A stretch of 64,000 bases of DNA from assembly GCA_013214575.1 (NCBI GenBank), contig JABSSD010000119.1, positions 62,001-126,000 of the forward strand, given 5' to 3'. A program made the translations under genes and the position numbers. Below are positions 29,327-38,236 of the stretch, piece by piece. The DNA comes from Paracoccaceae bacterium. GTDB taxonomy: Bacteria > Pseudomonadota > Alphaproteobacteria > Rhodobacterales > Rhodobacteraceae. Positions within the stretch are counted from its first letter, which is position 1, and every line of letters begins with the position of its first letter. The notes beneath the pieces were generated by a model. The model worked only from the letters and a program-made list of their open reading frames with translations, ran no database searches and had not been told where the DNA came from.

Positions 29327-29928
29327 TTCGCCGCCTCCTTCTCATCGCCGGGCAGGATGTATTCAGCACCCTCCCACGGGCTCATGAAATCAAACTGACG
29401 GTATTCCTGCACCAGATTGACGGGTTCATAGACAACACGCTTTTGCGCCTCGTCATAGCGAACCTCGGTATAGCCGGAGGTGGGGAAATCCTTGCGCAGC
29501 GGGTGGCCGCGAAAGCCATAGTCGGTCAGGATCCGGCGCAGGTCCGGGTGACCCGAGAACAATAAGCCAAACATGTCGTAGACTTCCCGCTCGAACCAGT
29601 TGGCCGAGGGGTGGACGTCGACAATCGACGGCACCATTTCATCTTCACGCACCGACAGCCGCAACCGGATGCGGTGGTTCTGGTACATCGACAGGAAGTG
29701 ATAGACCACGTCGAACCGCTTGGGCCGGTCCGGATAGTCGACGGCGGTGATGTCCACCAGCGACGAGAATTTGCAGGTGCGGTCGGTCTTCAGGAACTCA
29801 ACAAAGCCAGAAATGTTGGCCGGAGCCACATCAACGTTCAGCTCATCATGGGAGATGTCCCACCCCAATATGCAATCGGGGCGTTTCTGCTCCAGGTATG
29901 AGCCAAGCTCTCTCAGCGCGTCAGTCAT
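29323..29928 (-). CDS. nuoC: NADH-quinone oxidoreductase subunit C (complex I)
   Basis: The 201-residue 30-kDa peripheral-arm subunit contains the signature block [20 protein letters not shown] and [20 protein letters not shown]. It starts at ATG 29928; the longer frame runs into nuoB and is discarded. The stop overlaps the following small membrane gene. Unfused from NuoD, as usual in alphaproteobacteria. Confidence 0.97.
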   Translation of the reverse strand: MTDALRELGSYLEQKRPDCILGWDISHDELNVDVAPANISGFVEFLKTDRTCKFSSLVDITAVDYPDRPKRFDVVYHFLSMYQNHRIRLRLSVREDEMVPSIVDVHPSANWFEREVYDMFGLLFSGHPDLRRILTDYGFRGHPLRKDFPTSGYTEVRYDEAQKRVVYEPVNLVQEYRQFDFMSPWEGAEYILPGDEKEAAK

Positions 29929-29954
29929 CAAAATCTTCTCCAACTCAGCGCTGA

Positions 29955-30482
29955 TCAGCGCACCAGGGTGCCAGTGCGGCGTATCTTGCGTTGCAACTGC
30001 ATCAGACCGTACAGCAGCGCCTCGGCGGTCGGGGGGCAACCCGGAACGTAGATATCGACCGGCACAATACGGTCACAGCCGCGCACAACTGAATAGCTGT
30101 AATGGTAGTAGCCACCGCCATTGGCGCAGGACCCCATCGAGATCACATAGCGTGGCTCGGGCATCTGGTCGTAAACTTTGCGCAGTGCCGGGGCCATCTT
30201 GTTGGTCAGCGTCCCCGCCACGATCATCACATCCGACTGCCGCGGAGAGGCTCGCGGGGCGATGCCAAAACGCTCGGCGTCATACCGCGGCATCGAGGTA
30301 TGCATCATTTCAACCGCGCAGCAGGCCAGACCAAAGGTCATCCAGTGCAGTGACCCGGTGCGGGCCCAGTTGACGATGTCCTCGGCCGAGGTCAGCAGAA
30401 AACCTTTATCCTGCAGCTCGGCATTCAGCGCCTGCGTCGCCACCTCTTTGTCGATCCCTGCCGTATTGGCTCCGGTCATCAT
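29955..30482 (-). CDS. nuoB: NADH-quinone oxidoreductase subunit B (complex I)
   Basis: The 175-residue subunit binds the [4Fe-4S] N2 cluster through [17 protein letters not shown] and VPGCPPTAE, and is next to the quinone site. Start ATG 30482 overlaps the nuoA stop by ATGA; the earlier frame start at 30509 is inside nuoA. Conserved [25 protein letters not shown] is present. Confidence 0.98.
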   Translation of the reverse strand: MMTGANTAGIDKEVATQALNAELQDKGFLLTSAEDIVNWARTGSLHWMTFGLACCAVEMMHTSMPRYDAERFGIAPRASPRQSDVMIVAGTLTNKMAPALRKVYDQMPEPRYVISMGSCANGGGYYHYSYSVVRGCDRIVPVDIYVPGCPPTAEALLYGLMQLQRKIRRTGTLVR

Positions 30483-30844
30483 TCCCATTCCAGGGCCCCT
30501 TTTTTCCATTCATAGGCAAAGCCGATGGTCAGAACCCCGAGAAACACCATCATCGACCAGAAGCCGGCCATGCTGATGTCCTTGAAGGCGACGGCCCAGG
30601 GAAACAGAAACGCGATTTCCAAATCGAAAATGATAAAGAGGATCGATACCAGGTAAAACCGGACATCAAATTTCATCCGTGCATCATCGAAGGCATTGAA
30701 ACCGCATTCGTAAGCACTTACTTTTTCTGGGTCGGGATTGCGAACAGCCAGCACAACGGCGGCTAGAATAAGGACAATTCCAAGACCGGTTGCGACGGCC
30801 AGAAACACTAGGATCGGGAGGTATTCCCGCAACATCTCTTCCAC
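30479..30844 (-). CDS. nuoA: NADH-quinone oxidoreductase subunit A (complex I)
   Basis: The 121-residue protein has three transmembrane helices. The conserved [41 protein letters not shown] region, here in parts, is the NuoA signature with the quinone-site loop Cys. I choose GTG at 30844 because AAGGAG lies 6 bases before it (GTG GAA GAG ATG). ATG 30835 is the alternative. It is the first gene of the nuo operon; the promoter candidate is at 30908-30936. Confidence 0.95.
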   Translation of the reverse strand: MEEMLREYLPILVFLAVATGLGIVLILAAVVLAVRNPDPEKVSAYECGFNAFDDARMKFDVRFYLVSILFIIFDLEIAFLFPWAVAFKDISMAGFWSMMVFLGVLTIGFAYEWKKGALEWE

Positions 30845-30907
30845 GAGTGGCTCCTTTCCTGCGCGCTTTTCGCCGCGCGCGGTCAATTGGCGTGTTGACT
30901 TTAGCCG

Positions 30908-30936
30908 TGTCTACTCTCGCGATTTGCCAGCGTCAA
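30908..30936 (-). promoter_or_regulatory. Candidate sigma70-type promoter of the nuo operon
   Basis: On the minus strand TTGACG (30931-30936) and TAGACA (30908-30913) are separated by 17 bases, about 64 bp upstream of the nuoA GTG. The -35 box matches five of six consensus bases and the -10 three of six. Confidence 0.5.
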
Positions 30937-31001
30937 CCAAGGCATTGTTAATGATGAAGCGGCAGTGAATTGCAGCCGCCTTGCCACAACATCGCCGCTA
31001 A

Positions 31002-31022
31002 TCCTTATTGTTTCAATAAGGA
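31002..31022. promoter_or_regulatory. Perfect AT-rich inverted repeat upstream of nuo
   Basis: TCCTTATTG-TTT-CAATAAGGA is a 9-bp perfect palindrome with a 3-nt centre, about 65 bp upstream of the candidate -35 box. It has no T-tract, so an operator is more likely than a terminator. Binding protein unknown. Confidence 0.4.
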
Positions 31023-31092
31023 AATGGTGCGTTCACCGTAAATCCCTTGCTTGCATGGCTCTGTGTCAAAGGCGCATATTTCTGTCAGGTTT

Positions 31093-31875
31093 TCAGGACT
31101 GCCAGCGCGGCTTGCAACGGTCAAAAAACGCTCCAATTCCATGCTCAGCTTCCTCTGTTTGCCACCGGTCAACCAGCGCTTTGATCGTGTGGTCGATCAC
31201 CGAGCCGTCAATTTTCGGACCCAGATCGCGGGCCAACTGCTTTGCAGCGGCAACCGCTCCGGGGGCGCAGTTCAAATAGGGTGCAACCTCGGCCTCGACA
31301 GATTCGGCCAGTTGATCCGCCGACACCGCCCGCGCCAGGAGCCCCAGTTCAACCGCCTCCGCGGCCCCGAACAGTCGGGAAGACATGAACACCCTGCGCG
31401 CCTTTGCCGCCCCCATCCTGGCGATGACATAGGGGCCGATTGTCGCGGGAATGATACCCAGCTTGGTTTCTGTCAGCCCCATTTTCAGGTGATCAACACC
31501 GATGGCAACATCACAGACCGAGGCCATACCCACACCGCCGCCAAAGGCATTGCCCTGCAAGGCACCGATCATTGGCTTGGGCAGGGTGTTCAGAGCCTGC
31601 AACATTTCGGCCAGTTTGCGCGCCTCGACAAACCTGGTCGCCGAATCCGCCGCCATCTGCTGCCGCATCCAGCCCAGATCGCCACCGGCACAGAAACTCT
31701 TGCCTGCTCCGGTCAGGACAACCACTCGCACCGCATCATCGGCCGAGAGTTGCTGCGCAGCCTCGGTCAACTCGGCGATCATCTCACCGGACATGGCATT
31801 GTGTTTTTCCGCACGGTTCAGGGTCAGCGTCGCCACCCCGCGCGCATCGGTGATCAAGGTAATGGTGTTGAACAT
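31093..31875 (-). CDS. liuC: Enoyl-CoA hydratase family protein, probable methylglutaconyl-CoA hydratase
   Basis: The 260-residue crotonase-fold protein converts methylglutaconyl-CoA to HMG-CoA if the context is right. It shows the oxyanion-hole elements EKHNAMSGEMIAEL and SFCAGGDLGWMRQQ and the central ALQGNAFGGGVGMASVCDVAIG with catalytic-like residues near 110-140. A crotonase fold is certain; the substrate is inferred from neighbours (HMG-CoA lyase, methylcrotonyl-CoA carboxylase). It is the last gene of the leucine cluster and 43 bp after the HMG-CoA lyase gene. Confidence 0.85.
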   Translation of the reverse strand: MFNTITLITDARGVATLTLNRAEKHNAMSGEMIAELTEAAQQLSADDAVRVVVLTGAGKSFCAGGDLGWMRQQMAADSATRFVEARKLAEMLQALNTLPKPMIGALQGNAFGGGVGMASVCDVAIGVDHLKMGLTETKLGIIPATIGPYVIARMGAAKARRVFMSSRLFGAAEAVELGLLARAVSADQLAESVEAEVAPYLNCAPGAVAAAKQLARDLGPKIDGSVIDHTIKALVDRWQTEEAEHGIGAFFDRCKPRWQS

Positions 31876-31917
31876 CTAAGGTCCCGTTTTGTTGAAAGTA
31901 CTGCCGCGACGCCGGGT

Positions 31918-32772
31918 TTAGCTGCCGCGCATGGCCCGCGCCATATCCGCTGCCTGCAGCAGGATATCCAGATCCAGGCCGGTGTCATATCCCAGCCGTG
32001 TCAGGTGCTCATGCACCAGTTCGGTCGCAACATTGCCCGCAGCCCCCGGCGCAAAGGGACAACCGCCAAGGCCGCCAACCGCTGCATCAAACACCCGCAC
32101 CCCCATCGACAGGGCCGCATCGATGTTATCCATCGCCCGGCCCGAGGTATTGTGGAAATGTCCAGCCAGACGGGTCGCAGGCACCACCTCGCGCACCGCC
32201 AGCAACATCCGCGCCACCGAATCCGGTGTCGCCTGTCCCAAAGTATCGCCCAGAGAAATTTCATAACAGCCCAGCGCAAACAACCGGTCGGCCATTTCCG
32301 CCACTTTTTCCGGTGGCGTGGCCCCGTCATAAGGACAGTCGGTGACGCAGGATATATAGCCCCGCACCGGCAGATCGACGTGCCGGGCCGCCTCCAGTAT
32401 CGGCTCAAACCGCTCGATCGACTCGGCGATTGTGGCATTGATATTGGCCTTAGAGAATCCCTCGGAGGCCGAGGCAAACACCGCCACCTCGCTGGCCTGC
32501 GCCGTCACCGCCGCATCGTAGCCTCGCATATTGGGCGTCAGCGCCGCATAGCGCACCCCCTCGGCCCGCTTAATCCCCGCCAGAACCTCGCCACTGCCAG
32601 CCATCTGCGGCACTTTTTTCGGCGACACAAAGCTGGCCACCTCTATCCGGTTAAACCCGGCCTGGCTCAGACAGGCGATCAATGCCAGTTTCTCGGCGAC
32701 GGGGATTTCGCGTTTTTCGTTCTGCAGACCATCGCGCGGCCCCACTTCAAAAATCTCGACCCGATCACCCAT
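31918..32772 (-). CDS. liuE: Hydroxymethylglutaryl-CoA lyase
   Basis: The 284-residue TIM-barrel lyase cleaves HMG-CoA to acetoacetate and acetyl-CoA, the last step of leucine degradation. It shows EVGPRDGLQNEKREIP near the start (the DGLQNE block), the SFVSPKKVPQMAGSGEV segment, HFHNTSGRAM with the metal His pair, and the GGCPFAPGAAGNVATE loop with the catalytic Cys. All HMG-CoA lyase hallmarks are present. It is located between the MCC alpha gene and liuC; a copy of the 20-nt motif precedes its start. Confidence 0.95.
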   Translation of the reverse strand: MGDRVEIFEVGPRDGLQNEKREIPVAEKLALIACLSQAGFNRIEVASFVSPKKVPQMAGSGEVLAGIKRAEGVRYAALTPNMRGYDAAVTAQASEVAVFASASEGFSKANINATIAESIERFEPILEAARHVDLPVRGYISCVTDCPYDGATPPEKVAEMADRLFALGCYEISLGDTLGQATPDSVARMLLAVREVVPATRLAGHFHNTSGRAMDNIDAALSMGVRVFDAAVGGLGGCPFAPGAAGNVATELVHEHLTRLGYDTGLDLDILLQAADMARAMRGS

Positions 32773-32787
32773 GGCACATCTCCCAGC

Positions 32788-32807
32788 TTCTTCTTTGTAA
32801 AAATACT
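32788..32807 (-). repeat. 20-nt intergenic motif, copy E
   Basis: Minus-strand core AGTATTTTTACAAAGAAGAA lies about 15 bases before the HMG-CoA lyase start, followed by GGGAG, which may be its ribosome-binding site. Confidence 0.68.
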
Positions 32808-32853
32808 CAATTCCTAGCCAGCAGCCTGCGGGCCACCGGCTGTTTTGGCAAGA

Positions 32854-34794
32854 CTATTCGCTTTCCTCCTGCAACCGGACCAATGCCGCGCCAGCTTCGA
32901 CCTGATCGCCCGCCGCAGCCAGAACTTCGGCCACCACACCATCACGAGCCGCCAATAAGGCGTGCTCCATCTTCATCGCCTCCAGCACCGCCAGCCGGTC
33001 GCCCTCGACCACCACCTGACCAGCGACGGCCAGGACCACTTTAACCAACCCGGGCATCGGTGCCACAATCACATTGGTATCGCCGCCCGCCTTGGCATCG
33101 CGATCCAGCGGATCCGGCAGCTCAAATGTCAGGCCATAGCCGTCAAATACAGTTATACTCCTCTCGGACTGTACAACATCAGGCAGCAGATGACGGCCGA
33201 TAATCCAGCCAGTGCCACGGCGGTGCGCAATAATCTCTTCGCCGTCAACATGCCAGATCTGCCGATCGGCGCTTTCAACGTCGACTTGCAGCTCAAACGT
33301 CTCACCCTGCCAGGTCAGCGACACCGCCCGGCGCAGCGGCGCCCAGAGCGTAAAGCCGCTGTGGCTCAGCGGCCGGATCAGATCCAGAGCCGACATCGCC
33401 GCCGCCACCTTATGGTGAGGCTCCACATCAGGCGCTGCCGCCAAAACGTCCAGATCACGGGCGATCAACCCGGTATCAAATTCCCCACGGGCAAAGCCCG
33501 GATGCGCCGCCAGCCCTCCCAGAAACGCCAGATTGGTCACCGTGCCGGCAACCTCCGTTGCCTCCAGCGCGCGGCGCAGCCGCGCCAATGCAACCGCCCG
33601 GGTCGGGCCATGTACGATCACTTTTGAGATCATCGGGTCATACCAGGGACTGATGGTATCCCCGGCGCGCACACCGCTGTCTGCGCGGCAACCATCAGGA
33701 AACTGCAAATGGGTCAGAGTGCCGGTAGCGGGCAGAAACCCCTTGGGCACATCTTCGGCATACAGCCGCGCTTCAAAGGCATGACCATTGATGGCCAAGT
33801 CCTCTTGTTGCATCGGCAGGCTCTCCCCTGCGGCGACGCGCAACTGCCACTCCACCAGATCGACACCGGTGATCGCCTCGGTAACCGGGTGTTCCACCTG
33901 CAAACGCGTGTTCATTTCCATGAACCAGAACCCATCGGCGCGCAGGCCGCCTGACCCATCAACGATAAACTCGACTGTGCCTGCGCCCTTGTAGCCGATG
34001 GCCTCGGCCGCCCGCACCCCGGCCTGCCCCATGGCGGCGCGCATTTCAGCGGTCATCCCAGGCGCAGGCGCCTCCTCGATCACCTTTTGATGGCGGCGCT
34101 GCAGGCTGCAGTCGCGTTCAAAAAGATGCACCGCCCGGGTGCCGTCACCAAACACCTGAATTTCGATATGACGGGGCCGCAGGATGTATTTTTCGACCAG
34201 CACATCCGGGTTGCCAAAAGCGGTGATAGCTTCGCTGCGGGCGCTCTCCAGCGCCGCCATGAAATCCTCAGCCCGCTCGACCAGCCGCATGCCCTTGCCA
34301 CCACCACCGGCGACAGCCTTGATCAGCACCGGATAGCCAATGCCATCGGCCGCCCCAAACAGGTGTTCGCTGTCTTGGTTAGACCCGTGATACCCCGGCA
34401 CCACCGGCACTCCGGCTTTTTCCATCAGCACCTTGGCAGCGTCTTTCAGCCCCATTTTGCGGATGGCATCAGTCGAGGGTCCGATAAAACACAAGCCCGC
34501 AGCGTCAACCGCATCAACAAAGCCCGGATTTTCGGACAGGAAGCCATAGCCAGGATGGATGGCCTGGGCGCCGCAGGTCAGGGCAACAGCAATGATCTCA
34601 TCGCCCAAAAGATAGCTGTCGGCTGGTGCCGATCCATGGCCGATGGGATAGGCCTCATCCGCCAGCGCCACATGTTTTGCATCGCGGTCTGCGGCTGAAT
34701 AAACCGCCACGGTCTTTACCCCCATGGTGCGGGCCGTTTCCATGACTCGGCAGGCGATTTCGCCACGGTTGGCGATCAGGATTTTGTCAAACAT
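32854..34794 (-). CDS. liuD: Methylcrotonyl-CoA carboxylase, biotin-containing alpha subunit
   Basis: The 646-residue protein has a biotin carboxylase half (FDKILIANRGEIACRV at the N-terminus, GGGGKGMRLVE ATP-grasp loop, MNTRLQVEHPVTEAITGVD) and a C-terminal biotinyl domain with EAMKMEH, the target lysine near 608. It adds CO2 to the biotin for the carboxylation of 3-methylcrotonyl-CoA with the beta subunit encoded upstream. The ATG at 34794 is preferred over the longer frame. Propionyl- or acetyl-CoA carboxylase are alternatives by sequence alone, but the liu context favours MCC. Confidence 0.93.
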   Translation of the reverse strand: MFDKILIANRGEIACRVMETARTMGVKTVAVYSAADRDAKHVALADEAYPIGHGSAPADSYLLGDEIIAVALTCGAQAIHPGYGFLSENPGFVDAVDAAGLCFIGPSTDAIRKMGLKDAAKVLMEKAGVPVVPGYHGSNQDSEHLFGAADGIGYPVLIKAVAGGGGKGMRLVERAEDFMAALESARSEAITAFGNPDVLVEKYILRPRHIEIQVFGDGTRAVHLFERDCSLQRRHQKVIEEAPAPGMTAEMRAAMGQAGVRAAEAIGYKGAGTVEFIVDGSGGLRADGFWFMEMNTRLQVEHPVTEAITGVDLVEWQLRVAAGESLPMQQEDLAINGHAFEARLYAEDVPKGFLPATGTLTHLQFPDGCRADSGVRAGDTISPWYDPMISKVIVHGPTRAVALARLRRALEATEVAGTVTNLAFLGGLAAHPGFARGEFDTGLIARDLDVLAAAPDVEPHHKVAAAMSALDLIRPLSHSGFTLWAPLRRAVSLTWQGETFELQVDVESADRQIWHVDGEEIIAHRRGTGWIIGRHLLPDVVQSERSITVFDGYGLTFELPDPLDRDAKAGGDTNVIVAPMPGLVKVVLAVAGQVVVEGDRLAVLEAMKMEHALLAARDGVVAEVLAAAGDQVEAGAALVRLQEESE

Positions 34795-34824
34795 GCGTCT
34801 GGTCCTTTGGCAACTGGAGGTGGC

Positions 34825-34872
34825 GGGGGCTGTCTGCCCCCGGACCCCCGAAGGTATTTGAAACAAGAAGAA
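34825..34872 (+). repeat. Composite intergenic element, copy A (hairpin plus 20-nt motif)
   Basis: Plus strand: hairpin GGGGGC-TGTCT-GCCCCC (34825-34841), short CCCCCGAA linker and core GGTATTTGAAACAAGAAGAA (34853-34872). It lies between the MCC alpha and beta genes, antisense to both. Confidence 0.78.
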
Positions 34873-34881
34873 ACATCAGGC

Positions 34882-36486
34882 TCACATCCGGAACACGCCA
34901 AAGCGTGTGTCCTCGATCGGAGCATTGAGGGCGGCGCCCAGAGATAGGGACAGCACATCCCGCGATTTGCGTGGATCAATGATGCCGTCATCCCACAGCC
35001 GTGCCGAAGCGTAGAGCGGGTGGCTTTGTTGTTCGAACATATCGATGGTGGGCTGTTTGAAGGCGGCCTCTTCTTCGGCGCTCCAGCTGCCACCGTTGCG
35101 CTCAATGCCATCGCGTTTGACTGTCGCCAGCACCCCAGCCGCCTGTTCGCCGCCCATCACCGAAATGCGACTGTTGGGCCAGGTCCACAGGAACCGCGGC
35201 TGATAGGCGCGCCCCGCCATGCCGTAGTTGCCCGCACCAAAGGAGCCGCCAACTAGCATGGTGATTTTCGGCACATTGGTCGAGGCCACCGCCGTCACCA
35301 TCTTGGCACCATGGCGGGCGATGCCCTCGTTTTCATATTTACGCCCGACCATGAAGCCGGTGATGTTTTGCAGGAACACCAACGGGATTTTACGCTGCGA
35401 GCACAGTTCGACAAAATGCGCGCCTTTTTGCGCCGCCTCGGAGAACAGCACGCCATTGTTGGCAATGATGCCAATCGGGCAGCCTTTGAGATGGGCAAAG
35501 CCGGTGACCAGGGTTTCACCATAGCGCGACTTGAATTCATCGAAACGCGATCCGTCGACCAACCGGGCGATCACCTCGCGGATATCATAGGGCGTGCGCA
35601 GATCACCGGGCACCACGCCGAGAATTTCCTCCGGATCATAGGCGGGCTCTTCCGGGCTTTGCCAGTCGACGGTCAGCGGTTTGCGCCTGTTCAGCGACAG
35701 AACCGCACGGCGCGCCAGCTCCAGCGCATGGCCATCATCCTCGGCCAGGTAATCGGCCACCCCGGAAAGCCGGGTGTGGACGTCGCCGCCGCCCAGATCC
35801 TCGGCGCTGACGATCTCACCCGTTGCCGCCTTGAGCAGCGGCGGGCCGGCCAGAAAGATGGTGCCTTGATCGCGCACGATGATGGTGACGTCAGACATGG
35901 CCGGCACATAGGCGCCGCCGGCGGTGCAACTGCCCATCACCACGGCAATCTGCGCAATGCCCTTGGCCGACATCCGCGCCTGATTGTAGAAAATCCGGCC
36001 AAAGTGATCGCGGTCGGGGAACACCTCGTCCTGCTGCGGCAGGTTGGCGCCACCGCTGTCGACCAGATAGATGCAGGGCAGATGGTTTTCCTCGGCAATT
36101 TCCTGTGCCCGCAGGTGCTTTTTCACTGTCATCGGAAAATAGGTGCCGCCCTTTACCGTGGCGTCATTGCAGACCACCATGACGTCCTGGCCCTGCACCC
36201 GGCCAATGCCGGTAATCACCCCGGCACCGGGGGCGGCCCCATCATACATATTATGGGCGGCGGTGGCGCCAATCTCCAGAAACGGCGAGCCGGGATCGAG
36301 CAGGTTGGCCACCCTTCGGCGCGGCAGCATCTTGCCACGGCCCTCGTGGCGGGCGCGCGAGCGTTCGCCGCCGCCCATGCGGGCAGTCTCGGCCACCTCG
36401 GAGACTTGCGCCAATGCGTCGAGATGCGCGGCGCGGTTTGTTTTGAAGCCTTCGGAGGAAGGCAGCGCTTTGGATTTGAGTTTCAT
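34882..36486 (-). CDS. liuB: Methylcrotonyl-CoA carboxylase beta subunit (carboxyltransferase)
   Basis: The 534-residue acyl-CoA carboxyltransferase transfers CO2 from biotin to 3-methylcrotonyl-CoA. Carboxyltransferase features include [20 protein letters not shown] near the start, [39 protein letters not shown], and the [18 protein letters not shown] and [30 protein letters not shown] blocks. The last two are strongly MCC-like. Start ATG 36486 (a GTG two codons upstream is also possible). Downstream of the acyl-CoA synthetase gene in the leucine cluster. Confidence 0.95.
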   Translation of the reverse strand: MKLKSKALPSSEGFKTNRAAHLDALAQVSEVAETARMGGGERSRARHEGRGKMLPRRRVANLLDPGSPFLEIGATAAHNMYDGAAPGAGVITGIGRVQGQDVMVVCNDATVKGGTYFPMTVKKHLRAQEIAEENHLPCIYLVDSGGANLPQQDEVFPDRDHFGRIFYNQARMSAKGIAQIAVVMGSCTAGGAYVPAMSDVTIIVRDQGTIFLAGPPLLKAATGEIVSAEDLGGGDVHTRLSGVADYLAEDDGHALELARRAVLSLNRRKPLTVDWQSPEEPAYDPEEILGVVPGDLRTPYDIREVIARLVDGSRFDEFKSRYGETLVTGFAHLKGCPIGIIANNGVLFSEAAQKGAHFVELCSQRKIPLVFLQNITGFMVGRKYENEGIARHGAKMVTAVASTNVPKITMLVGGSFGAGNYGMAGRAYQPRFLWTWPNSRISVMGGEQAAGVLATVKRDGIERNGGSWSAEEEAAFKQPTIDMFEQQSHPLYASARLWDDGIIDPRKSRDVLSLSLGAALNAPIEDTRFGVFRM

Positions 36487-36559
36487 GTCCACAGTCTCGT
36501 CTTGGGTTCAAAGATGTTAGATTGGTACGCCACTGCAGTTATCAGCCAAATGGGAAAGG

Positions 36560-38089
36560 TCATACCGACATCTCCGCCGCCGCCCGGGCCTTCAATTCCT
36601 TGCGGATCACCTTGCCGGTCACCGTCATCGGCAGCGCCTCGACAAAACTAATCTCACGCGGGTAGGAATACTGGGCAAGGTGGCTTTTGACGTGATCTTG
36701 CAGCTCTTTCTCCGTCACATCACAGCCGGGTTTCAGCACCACATAGGCCTTGACGATCTCGGTGCGCAGCGGGTCCGGCTTGCCCACCACTCCCACGGTG
36801 GCCACCGCCGGGTGGGTCATCAGGCAATCCTCGATCTCGGCCGGGCCAATGCGATAGCCGGAGGAGGTGATCACATCATCCTCACGGCCGACAAAGCGCA
36901 GATACTCGCCCTCCCAGATGCCGCGATCACCAGTAATCAGCCAATCCCCCCGGAACTTGGCAGCGGTGTCCTCCGGCCGGTTCCAGTATTGCAGCATCAT
37001 CGAGGCTGAGCCACGGCGCACCGCGACATCCCCCTCACCTATGGTCGCTTGGCCGGTCTCATCCAGCACGGCCACCGCATGACCGGGCACCGCCTTGCCG
37101 ATGCAGCCGGGACGCGGCGCATAATCGGCACCGCAGGACGAGGCCACCATATTGCATTCAGTCTGGCCGTAGAATTCGTTGATACTCACGCCCAGACGCC
37201 GCTTGCCCCAAGCGAGCATCTCGGCGCCCAGGGGCTCTCCGCCGGAGGCAACCGAGCGCAGACCGTCGAGCCCCTGCCCGGCGGCCTTGAGCATCCGCAG
37301 AGCTGTGGGCGGGAAGAACACGTTGCGCACAGCGCCACGGGCAATCACATCGGCGCAGGCCTCGGGGGTGAATTTCTCCAGCCGGGCCGCCACAATGGGG
37401 ACGCCCAGCGCCAATCCCGGCATCGCCACGTCAAACAAGCCACCGATCCAGGCCCAGTCGGCCGGGGTCCACAGGCAATCACCGGCTTGGCCCAGGTGAT
37501 CGTGGCTGATTGCCACGCCTGGCAGATGACCGGTCAGCACCCGGTGGCCATGCAGCGCGCCTTTGGGGCTGCCGGTGGTGCCCGAGGTATAGATCAGAAC
37601 GGCGGGAGTATCCGGTGAGGTATCAGCAAAAGCAACTTCGTCGCCAGCCAGCCCGGCCTGATCGACCAACACCGCCTCGGCCAGATCGCCCAGCAGATCA
37701 CCGCCCTCAGTATCAGTGAAAACAAACTGCAATCCAGCGTCGCCAGCCCGGCTGGCCAGAGCGTCGCGTTTGAACAGTTTGAACAGCGGCACCGAAATGG
37801 CCCCAACCTTCCACACCGCCAGATGCGCGGCGGCACACCAGGGAGACTGGCTGAGCAACACGCCAATGCGGTCGCCGGGCTGACACCGGGTCTTCAGGTA
37901 CCGGGCCAACCCGTCGACCATTTCCATCAGCTCCCCATAGCTGACATTGACCCGCTTGGAGCTGGTCAAATCAACGATCGCCAACTGCTCGGCGGGATGC
38001 GCCAGGACCTGGGCCGCCATATTGAGGCGATCGGGAAGGACCCAACTGCCATCGGGCCGAAGCCCCGAAAATTCGCCTATTTTTTTCAT
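36560..38089 (-). CDS. AMP-dependent acyl-CoA synthetase
   Basis: The 509-residue adenylate-forming ligase activates a carboxylic acid to its CoA thioester. It has YTSGTTGSPKG (167-177), the GYRIGPAEIED hinge motif, TGKVIRKELK with the catalytic Lys near the C-terminus, and GWPTGDRG-like ITGDRGIWE. The residues match acetyl-/medium-chain acyl-CoA synthetases. Position upstream of liuB and near the isovaleryl-CoA dehydrogenase gene suggests isovalerate or a related acid as substrate, but this is inference. The first codons of the longer frame (38107) are discarded; ATG 38089 is used. Confidence 0.88.
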   Translation of the reverse strand: MKKIGEFSGLRPDGSWVLPDRLNMAAQVLAHPAEQLAIVDLTSSKRVNVSYGELMEMVDGLARYLKTRCQPGDRIGVLLSQSPWCAAAHLAVWKVGAISVPLFKLFKRDALASRAGDAGLQFVFTDTEGGDLLGDLAEAVLVDQAGLAGDEVAFADTSPDTPAVLIYTSGTTGSPKGALHGHRVLTGHLPGVAISHDHLGQAGDCLWTPADWAWIGGLFDVAMPGLALGVPIVAARLEKFTPEACADVIARGAVRNVFFPPTALRMLKAAGQGLDGLRSVASGGEPLGAEMLAWGKRRLGVSINEFYGQTECNMVASSCGADYAPRPGCIGKAVPGHAVAVLDETGQATIGEGDVAVRRGSASMMLQYWNRPEDTAAKFRGDWLITGDRGIWEGEYLRFVGREDDVITSSGYRIGPAEIEDCLMTHPAVATVGVVGKPDPLRTEIVKAYVVLKPGCDVTEKELQDHVKSHLAQYSYPREISFVEALPMTVTGKVIRKELKARAAAEMSV

Positions 38090-38163
38090 CTCAAACCATG
38101 CTCCCAACGCATATCGGCCATGCGGTATCTTGTTGTTTTTCCAGAGGGAAAGCCGCCAAAAAC

Positions 38164-38177
38164 TTGATCCAGATCAC
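38164..38177. promoter_or_regulatory. FNR/FnrL-type box upstream of ompW
   Basis: TTGAT-CCAG-ATCAC matches the FNR/FnrL consensus TTGAT-N4-ATCAA in nine of ten half-site bases. It sits 60 bp before the ompW ATG and 75 bp from the divergent acyl-CoA synthetase start. An oxygen-responsive regulator is expected to bind here. Confidence 0.6.
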
Positions 38178-38236
38178 GGCAGATCTGGCCCTGCCGTGCT
38201 TTTGTTTGCCATATACACAAGAAAAGGCTCCCCCCG

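Noticed and set aside
13708..34872. Treating the 20-nt motif as an ordinary ribosome-binding leader (AAGAAGAA)
   Set aside because: Some copies are antisense to the neighbouring genes or lie in convergent gaps, so a ribosome-binding role cannot explain the family.
35311..36651. Long plus-strand open frame opposite the MCC beta gene
   Set aside because: It is antisense to an unmistakable carboxyltransferase; high GC makes such shadow frames frequent.
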